From assembly GCA_026075535.2 (NCBI GenBank), contig AP026540.1, positions 6,448,001-6,512,000 on the forward strand: a DNA stretch of 64,000 nt, given 5' to 3'. Under the pieces are notes generated by a model. That model searched no databases and was not told the DNA's origin. It saw only the letters and a program-made list of their open reading frames with translations. Source of the stretch: Tricholoma matsutake (taxonomy: Eukaryota; Basidiomycota; Agaricomycetes; Agaricales; Tricholomataceae). Each line of letters starts with the position of its first letter. Position 1 is the first letter of the stretch. This document shows, one piece after another, positions 56,894 to 64,000 of the stretch. The translations under genes and the position numbers were made by a program.

Positions 56894-59313
56894 TCATGAC
56901 CCACTACGTGACCCACTACCATCGGAAAGCCTCTGAGACTTCATGCCTGGAATCCGCAGCTCCAATTTGCCCTCATCCCTCGCCCGTTTCTTGCTAGATC
57001 CAGTACTAATAGGCTGTCCTCGCGCTTTGTCTGACGGTGGCCAAGTATCTATATCAAGAAAGCGCCGGAAGGTATCAACAAGCCAGCTTGGCGATACCAG
57101 GTCATTTAGATGCTTTTGGTATTTGAATGCGGTATTTTCCTCCAGAAAAGATGACGGAATGCCGCTCGATTGCATTTGGTTTAGCACGTCAAGCTGATTG
57201 GCTGTTGGCGGCTCCTCGTAACGAGTGGCGAATGCCTCGGTGAGCTCTCTAATGAGCGCGTCCAGCTGGGGGCAACGGTCAAATTTGACCGTACGGGGTC
57301 TATCACAGCCTACCAGGAAACCCTTCTTGAGGTCTCCTCCCTTTACACCGTCTGCGGTTTCATACTCCTCATCAAAAGCTCTGAGGAATCTGTTCGAACC
57401 GCCTCCAGAAATAGTATGCTTAGTGAAATGTAACGCTGTCCAAGTCAGGACATGAAGGCATGATTCACGGTCGTCCTCGAGCTCATTACATTTGTCATTG
57501 TCTTGAAGAAGCGCAGCTGACATAAAAACTGCCACGTTCCCTGAAGACATCGTCAGAGACAGGGCGACTGCAAAGAGATAGGCACTTACCGTCCTGTCAG
57601 GTCGTCTCGCAATGGATACCTTATTGTCATTTTTTAGCTTGCTTAGGTTGACGCAGAGATCCCAGTCAATCAAGAGGCCATTGTTGTCGTCGGTGATTAA
57701 GATGTTACCTGCACTAATGTCACGATGAAGGACATGAGCATTGAAGTAGGCAACTTGATGGGCTGTGAAGCGAGGAGTTAGTTATAAGGTCAGAGTCCAC
57801 AAAAGATGTCTTACCCTGCATGGCGTCAGCTATGGCACTCACAAACTCCCGTGAGGAGTAGAAAGAAGTCAATGGCCGAGCGACCACATCCAGGGACATC
57901 CGGTAGTGTCTGAGGGCCACCATATCTCTTGACCAACAAGCCCACGACTCGTCTCTTAGTGTATGCGTAAGGGTCATGTGATCGCGGACATCATTCCCCT
58001 TTCCAAACGATGCGATATTTGGCACACGATTTGATTCCAACAGCGCGTAAATTTCACCTTCCTTCTCCATTCCATCTACATCCGCTCTCCAATAATCCTT
58101 CAGGAAGACAATCTCTCTCGTCTCCATATCAAAAGCCAACATCGGTCGAGTGGCTCGTCCGAACGGTGAGCGAGCTGTGTACTTTGGAGGAAATGATACG
58201 ATAAATCGCTTTTCGACTTCAGGCTCATCACGGTCCGGAACCATGAGTATACGGAATTCACAGTGAGCCAGGTTGTTGTCACGCCAACGGCTTTCGAAGG
58301 GCTGGATTTGTTGAATATCTTCCGGGGTCGCTGATGAGACCGAAGTGTCGTAACCCTGCCGGCGACGATCAAGATGATCGTAACGCCAAAAGAAGCCAGC
58401 GAGGAAGTGGGGATGTTTGGTATAGTCGAAGCGCCGGGTCACAGTCGCGCCATCACGATCCCAACGAATGAACCTCGCATACGTTCCGCACACAAGAACA
58501 CAGAAAATGTGAACACGAAACTGACACCCCGAGTGAGCAGCAGCATAAGAGGCCAGTTGGCCACGAACAAGCTGGGCATCGTCCGAGTCATTCTCGAAGC
58601 GAAAGTCGCCTGCTTTTGGATGCAGAGGATCCTCTGGGTCACGGAATGGGTCAGATGTATCGGCGATCTTGAATTCGACAAAGAGGTCCATTTTCGAGAA
58701 ATCGGTCTTGGCATCTCCTTGCGGTTGATCATTAATGGGATAGATGCTGATATCAGGCGCAAGTTTGTCGCGCTGGGTATCTGGATTGGCGTGTGTATCG
58801 ATGAACTTCAATTTGGGGGCGAATGGTGTCACTGCAGCGATCTACTGAATGTTAGTGAGGCATAGAAGATGCAGAAACAAGGGCCATGCTTACGAATGGT
58901 GCGTACATATCAACCTCTCTCCCTGCACTCCCAACACCCGCGAAAGCCCCTTCCCAGTTCGGGCACTTTGTGGTATCTTGAGATATCGGAAGGAATTTGT
59001 CCAAAAATTGAGTTGGCGGCATGGCGCCCAAGAACAGACCGCTTGTTTCCAGAGCGAGACGATAGTTGGCAGAGTCTCTATCATGTATTTCAGAGGCATA
59101 CGTATAACGTCCAGAAGTCTTGTTCGATACCGGAGTACTGGTTGGATTGGACACCTTTGGGGGTGGGGTGACTGGTCGGTTTCGTGAGGACGTTGAGTAA
59201 AATGCGGATGGCGGAACGGCACTGTTGCTGTTGGTAGGTGGAGAAAGCAAGTCCGGGTTAACAGAAGATGAGGATATCGATGGAGATCCAGTAGAGGATG
59301 GGTTACCAGCCAT
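56894..59313 (-). CDS. FunK1-type fungal protein kinase
   Basis: Fungal kinase-like family (Pkinase_fungal). Exons: 59313-58894, 58841-57815, 57762-57590, 57540-56894; introns 52, 52 and 49 nt. A Ser/Pro-rich N-terminus is followed by the family-specific domain (VEFKIADTSDPF, QLASYAAAH, RFIRWDRDGATVT), then the kinase part with FLKDYWRADVDG and EGEIYALLES (helix C Glu), the catalytic loop HRDISAGNIL, and LIDWDLC in place of DFG, as usual here. The tail has a basic KKRARDEGKLE patch. After the third intron GTWQF is read, but the expected MSAALL lies in another frame because of a run of five T at 57526-57530. This may be a frameshift or a sequence error. The substrate is unknown. Confidence 0.82.
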
Positions 59314-59464
59314 GACTACTTAGAATTTAAGCAGCCACGTATTATCAGTAGAAGAGAAATGTGCGTCCGGAAAACTAGTACACACGCGTCGATGGAGAAA
59401 TCTAAGCGCAGAGATTGTGGTGGTTCAAACGAACGCGTTGTTGACATCTGTTTACCGACGTCAT

Positions 59465-59785
59465 GGGCTCATTGGTTGCAATGGCATAATACACCCTTTG
59501 TGTGCAACCACAACGACAACGAGGTTTTCTCAACTTTTTCTGTCCTGTTTGTTCTCGTCCTTTGCGCCTCTTAGAAACCAACTATATGCAGAAATTTGAA
59601 ATCCATTACTTATGTTGTGTCGGGAACTGCCAACAGCGACGAGCAACCATCTACGTAGGCTGTTGCAAACAATGAGCGAACACTTTTTATTTCAAAGTCC
59701 ACACAGGACGAAAGGGGTTCCAAAAATGTGTCACAGTGTGTGATCAGAATTCGGGCACATGTGCTCCTGGGAATAAAAAAACATT
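59465..59785. repeat. 320-bp direct repeat, right copy
   Basis: Partner of 55821-56140. It lies upstream of the kinase start (59313), so both copies are outside the coding region. Confidence 0.9.
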
Positions 59786-60195
59786 TTGAAATCACTTTCG
59801 TCTACTGTGAACGACCCTAATCTTGCAAAAACAAAACTCACACTCGACATACAGACCCCTGGGTTTGGAATATGTATATTAGATACACCCATATGTAGAA
59901 ATTTTCATGAAGGGAGAAGTTGAAGCCGAGCCGCTTAAATGTCAAATCTTGCACTACTATGTAGTAGTGTCCTTTTTAAATTCCAAGCGCTTTGTTACAT
60001 AATGATGAAGCTTGACATGATGGACTCGGGCCGTCAGTACTTCAGTTGCCGCATTGGCAGATCTTCCTTAGAGCCCTACAAGCCTACCCCCGCCCCTGTA
60101 TTTGTATGAATGCTGTTCGCGAGCTCCACAACTTGCCCATATCTGAACGCCCGTCGTTATCATGGCTTAGGAAATTGAACGCACTTGCGTGGTGT
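59786..60195. other. Intergenic region, likely promoter of the acyltransferase gene
   Basis: No gene seen. An in-frame ATG at 60046 could add 50 residues to the next gene, but that stretch does not look like the family. Confidence 0.4.
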
Positions 60196-61638
60196 ATGAC
60201 TTTCAATTTTGGATGTCTCATGATTCATGGTTTTCAAATTGCATTACTCCTACCCTTGCGAGCACTCCCCTTTAAATGGTCTAGTCAGCTGTATGAGAAA
60301 GGAGTTTGCTATACCAAGGGAGCGTTCGGATGCCTGTTAAGTTCGTTTCTTGTCACTTGTCTCTACCATTCCACTAACCTAATCCCACCGTAATAATTAT
60401 GGGTGTAGTGCTCATGTGCCAATGGTTTGCACCCACAAAGTTATGCATAACATTCCAGCAGGAAGGCAATGGGCGGTTTAGTAAGGCAGACATAGAGAAT
60501 ATGGCTGTGAGGGACCAGTACGGAAGAGTCATATCCTTAAATCTACCGACCAAGTTTGTTTTAACATCCAACCACCAAGTGCGGTTACTCTGAGTCTCTA
60601 GTTACAGTCGGTTTCAGCTCATGTTCTGCTAACAGGTTTACGCCGACTGGTGGTACACATGGTGCCTAACATACTTTATTGGTTCCAGGGGAGTTCATGG
60701 TTACATCTATATCACTTTAAAGAAGAGCCTCCAATATATACCGGTTGTTGGATGGGTGTGCTTATCGGATGTTTACCCTGTCATTTCAACTGATTATCGA
60801 ACTAGGGGATGCAACTGTTCAAATTCATCTTCCTTTCTCGCTCTTGGGCTTCAGACCGAGTGCTCTTAGCTTCCAATCTAGCTGCATTAGGAAGACGCGC
60901 GGAGGAAGAAGACAACCCCCTTTGCTTCATTTTATACCCTGAAGGAACGCTTGTAAGCCAGCATACCAGGCCAATCAGCAAGAAGTTTGCGGATAAGGTT
61001 GGAATTGTAAGGCCTTTCCTTTCGGACATCTACCACTAGAACTCATATCAAATAGTCTGACATGAAGAACATGTTGCTTCCAAGGTCAACTGGGTTACAT
61101 TACAGCCTGCGTTCTTTGGCACCTCGAATTCCAGGTCTACAATTGATGGATCTCACAATGGTATATCCAGGTGAATAGCATCCATGACAGCCATCTGTAA
61201 ACCTATATTAAATCCTCCTTAGGGATCCCACCGATGGGATACGGTCAGAGCTATTACACCCTCCGTTCCATTTTCATGGGTGGCGTTCCTCCTCCTGCTG
61301 TCCACATTCACCTGAGAATATTTGATGTAGCCTCTGACGTTCCAATCGGCGCCATGCCAACCAGGAAGTCTGCCGTAAATGGCTTACTAAACCAACATCC
61401 TGCAGAGGTCGAGATACCTGAGGCAGAAAAAGAGCAGTTTGATGTATGGTTGAGAGAATTGTGGCAAGAAAAGGATGAATCGGTTACGAGATTCTTGGAA
61501 ACTGCGTCTTTTTCCGAGGGACGTCGACCGACGACAGTAATCGAAATTCCACTCAGGTTGCGTCGCAAACGAGACATCCTAGATGCTTTCTGCTTTTTCT
61601 TGCCCGCATGCGCCTTTTATATATGGGTAAAGATATGA
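60196..61638 (+). CDS. 1-acyl-sn-glycerol-3-phosphate acyltransferase-like membrane enzyme
   Basis: Probably transfers an acyl chain to lysophosphatidate or another lysophospholipid in the endoplasmic reticulum (PlsC family, LCLAT1/AGPAT5/Cst26-like). Six exons: 60196-60340, 60409-60578, 60636-60755, 60806-61006, 61056-61170, 61223-61638, giving 388 residues in frame. A hydrophobic segment lies near residues 10-25. The catalytic motif NHQVYADWW (HX4D) is split by an intron after NHQ. A GSRGVHGYIY..YIPVVGW block and LYPEGT follow, then the C-terminal acyltransferase part (GYGQSYYTLRSIFMGG, VHIHLRIFDV) and a final membrane segment (DAFCFFLPACAFYIW). The start could also be further upstream. The first intron uses a less usual GTTCGT donor. 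Confidence 0.85.
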
Positions 61639-61746
61639 CAATGATTGTCAAGTTGCTATATGGATGGAGTCATGAATCGCTGGAGCGAGCTTCCATAGAA
61701 CCTGTTTGTATGACTAGTGAATTGCAAAAGTTCAGTAGATAATGTA

Positions 61747-62165
61747 TCATCCTGAGAGCCGTGCTTGTTCCCTCTGTTCCTCTATTTTTTTGACCATGAA
61801 CAGACTGGTGTCCAAGAACCTCTCCACACAATTCGCCAAGCAACTCTCTTCGCTACGCGAAAACCGAGTGGAGGGAGTGCCAGTGATACACCTTGATGAC
61901 ACTCGTTAGCAAAACAAACGTTCGGTGATTAATGAACCCACTTGTCCCAACAAAGGCTGGTGAAAGTGTGGATGGAGGTATGCAATCTAGCCTGGGCAGT
62001 AAACTCAGTCCTGCGATTGTATGAATGATTATAATGCATACCTGGGCCTGCTCTTTCTCCAGAAAACTGGCGAGCTCTTTCTGGTTTTATTGCAGTCTTG
62101 TAAGCATCTGTCGCGTTCAGAATGTGATTTCTAACCTGAGTTGCTTCGTCGAATTTTTCAGACAT
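61747..62165 (-). CDS. TIM8: Mitochondrial small Tim chaperone Tim8
   Basis: Intermembrane-space chaperone of the small Tim family that, with Tim13, guides hydrophobic proteins to the inner membrane. Four exons: 62136-62165 (10 codons), 62042-62080 (13 codons), 61942-61991 and 61747-61891; introns 55, 50 and 50 nt. The spliced frame is 264 nt (87 residues plus TGA), a typical Tim8 length. The twin CX3C motifs are CWDKC and CLANC, 14 residues apart, followed by VERFLDTSLFMVKKIEEQ, the Tim8 signature. The third intron splits the Lys codon of CWDKC. It is too fragmented to appear as a long open frame. Convergent with the acyltransferase (108 bp apart). Confidence 0.92.
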
Positions 62166-62346
62166 AGATACTTGTTTGTTCTGAGTTCGTCGGAATATAA
62201 TTTATGAATTACGTAATTTCCCTAAAAGGTTATTGTGATCTCGGAGGTCTGAGGTTTTGATGAACTAAGTCTAGCTAGCGCTGTCATGAACAAAATTACA
62301 GTAAGTAATGACATTGAAGGACAATGATATTGAATTCACCGGGTCG
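62166..62346. promoter_or_regulatory. Divergent promoter between TIM8 and IES1
   Basis: 181 bases separate the start codons of TIM8 (minus) and the proposed IES1 start (plus), so they probably share a bidirectional promoter. No clear TATA box near either start. Confidence 0.5.
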
Positions 62347-64000
62347 ATGGCAGGTACGTTCATATCTGCTTGTCCGCGGCAGAATCTCCAGGTCCTGCTG
62401 CATATCGTGAGATCCTTGACATCCTCACCTTCGTTCAGTATGGCATAAGGTCCGTTTAATTCCCATTAAGGTTGGTCGTGACTTGGAACGCGAGGACGAC
62501 CTCGCCTCGTGGACTCTACTAACCTCGTGCCTTGATCATTCTTTTCCTATGGCCTCTACCTCGCCTATGTCCCATAACTGGCTTCCTGATCCAGCACCAC
62601 TGTCAGCACTTGCATTTTTATGCATGATATATACTGACATTTAGCAGCGTGGGTTATCTTAGCCGCAAGGCTTTGCCAATAAAGCGTGATGACGCTGAGC
62701 CGTTGACACGCGAGGACGTACAATTTGACTTGCTGAACCACATATTTTCGGATGCCAAAGCCGTTTTCACTAGCCCAATGCCAGGGAAGTCAGCAAAGGT
62801 CACCTTTTCCGAGCTGTACGTCTCTGCGCTGTACAATTCAAGTAAATGTTCCAAAGTCCTCAAGGACAAAATGGTGGATACTCCCGCATTTGCTGTTGAA
62901 CTTGCCAAGTTTTCTCTTCTGACCAATGTTGGGCGCATCAATACTACGATGGCCTGTGAGACCACGGCTGTTTATTGATGTAAACATCTCATTAACTTTT
63001 GCAGTTTTCCCGGAGATGAAAACCGCACTGAGGACCTACCATCCGGTGCCTTCCCTACAGAAAACGGATGGCAATGCTCAGGATGCTCCGCGAATCAAAA
63101 ATTGCCTTAAAGCCGCTCTCCTTCCTTCCGAACTGAAGACAATTCCTCCATCGACTCCCGAAGACATTTTAGAGAAAAGGGTGAGTTCTTCTACCGATTT
63201 GGTGAAGTTCCATAAGAGACCTATCTTAAATTACAAGAGGTCAGGACTACGTCCACCTACAACCGTGGTTAATCTTGTGTTTGTACTAGCCAACCATGCA
63301 GCTGTGAGAACTTAATTCTACCCTCAAGCAGCTCTTGTTGATTGATGAACGTAGCCTCTGGCAGTTATTCATTTCGATGGGTCACTGAATTTCTTGGATC
63401 TTTTTTTGCCGAACCGAGATCTCTCGTCTTTCGACCGCGCTCAAGCCTTCCTCTGGCTTATTTACTATTATCTGGAAAGTTCGGACGAGCACAACCCCTT
63501 TGGTGATGGTTATTCGCGTGCAAACGCTGGCAAAGCACCGTTTCTGCGTAAGCTTACCGACGCACAAATCGGTGCGGAGAATGTCGACACATCAGAAGAG
63601 ATTGCCTGGGGCAAAAAGATGTCCGCCCAGAGAAATGCTTTCCTTCAACGGCTGGTATCTTCAACAGAATACGAGAAGAATGCCAAAGCTTCTGCCCCTC
63701 ATTTTGTGTCAGGTACTTTGTCATCGTATTTTGTCCTTGGTGTAAATTAAAATAGTTGGTTGTTCCAGAAGGTCATAGCGACTTTCATCGACCTCGGCAG
63801 CAAAGACAAGAGCGGGAAAGGTTCAGAGATGAAGGCGCTTTCATGTACTATGTCCCGCGCCGTGATTTACCCTTGTCCGTTGCGCAGAAGAAAGGTGACT
63901 AGTGGCATCTTAGTCAGTACCATGAACTGAAGTATATTCTAGATTCTCAATTCCAGCTTCAAAACAACCAAACCCGCCCCTCTCAGTGGGCTGACCGCAC
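62347..64000 (+). CDS. IES1: INO80 chromatin-remodelling complex subunit 1, partial
   Basis: Fungal Ies1-type subunit of the INO80 remodeller in the nucleus. Exons proposed: 62347-62353, 62383-62449, 62645-62955, 63005-63180, 63238-63303, 63355-63712, 63769-63894 and 63943 to the edge; all phases agree. Family landmarks: EPLTREDVQFDLLNHIFSD, ELYVSALYNSSKCSKVLKDK, LTNVGRINTTMAFFPEM, RTYHPVPSLQ, QDAPRIKNCLK, PPTTVVNLVFVLANHA, FLWLIYYYLE and EENVDTSEE-like (GAENVDTSEE). The 3-prime end lies beyond the window. The first two exons are weak: the first intron would be only 29 nt, and the ATG may be elsewhere. Confidence 0.78.

Noticed and set aside
55821..59785. The 320-bp repeats as LTRs of a kinase-carrying retrotransposon
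   Set aside because: No TG..CA ends, no primer site or polypurine tract, no reverse transcriptase and no target duplication.
1..64000. tRNA, rRNA or CRISPR features
   Set aside because: None seen. No cloverleaf-like conserved T-arm and A/B box combination stood out, and no regularly spaced repeat array other than the minisatellites listed.

Overview
The window looks like a piece of an Agaricomycete-type basidiomycete genome. Introns are about 46-57 nt with GT..AG ends, genes are split into many small exons, and there are a FunK1 kinase, Tnp2, Myb/SANT and PIF-type transposon genes, and chromodomain Ty3/gypsy retrotransposons. It falls into two parts. Bases 1 to about 55,300 are a graveyard of transposons nested inside one another. 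Bases 56,900 to 64,000 hold ordinary host genes.

Transposon block, left to right: H, the 5-prime end of a gypsy element (1-2054, minus); an EnSpm/CACTA-type remnant with a tnp2 transposase and an unknown second gene (2055-7055, minus); A, a gypsy chromovirus (7056-13612, plus) that cut the tnp2 gene; B, an old gypsy element (minus), whose pol half is at 13613-15903 and gag-protease half at 29915-32853. B was split by D (15904-29914, target duplication GTTTC). D was split by E (22525-28569, duplication TTCGC). B gag also holds a hAT-like non-autonomous element (31224-32299, 8-bp duplication TGGATGCT). C, a relative of A, follows on the minus strand (33243-40911). Next is a two-gene PIF/Harbinger element (about 41,667-55,284). 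Its Myb/SANT gene is split by G (42457-52612, duplication CCACC) and its transposase by a 752-bp mariner-like MITE (54055-54806, TA duplication). Removing each insertion restores a continuous reading frame in the older element, so the order of events can be read directly.

Three gypsy lineages carry extra genes behind pol. A and C carry an antisense, intron-containing gene with a coiled-coil region and a Zn2Cys6-spaced cysteine cluster, tail to tail with pol. D carries a sense ORF of 161 codons, and G a sense region of about 2.4 kb with a third ORF. D and E have a primer-binding site complementary to a stretch inside their own LTR, as expected for Tf1/sushi-type self-priming. Almost every in-frame stop in the block is TGA, mostly where a sister copy or the family has Arg, and paired LTRs differ mainly at CpG. 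This points to decay by deamination of methylated CpG.

Host part: a FunK1 kinase gene (minus) bracketed by 320-bp direct repeats; a lysophosphatidate-type acyltransferase (plus, 6 exons); TIM8, a small mitochondrial Tim chaperone (minus, 4 tiny exons); and an INO80-complex subunit 1 (IES1) gene (plus), divergent from TIM8 and running off the right edge. All comparisons were made by eye.
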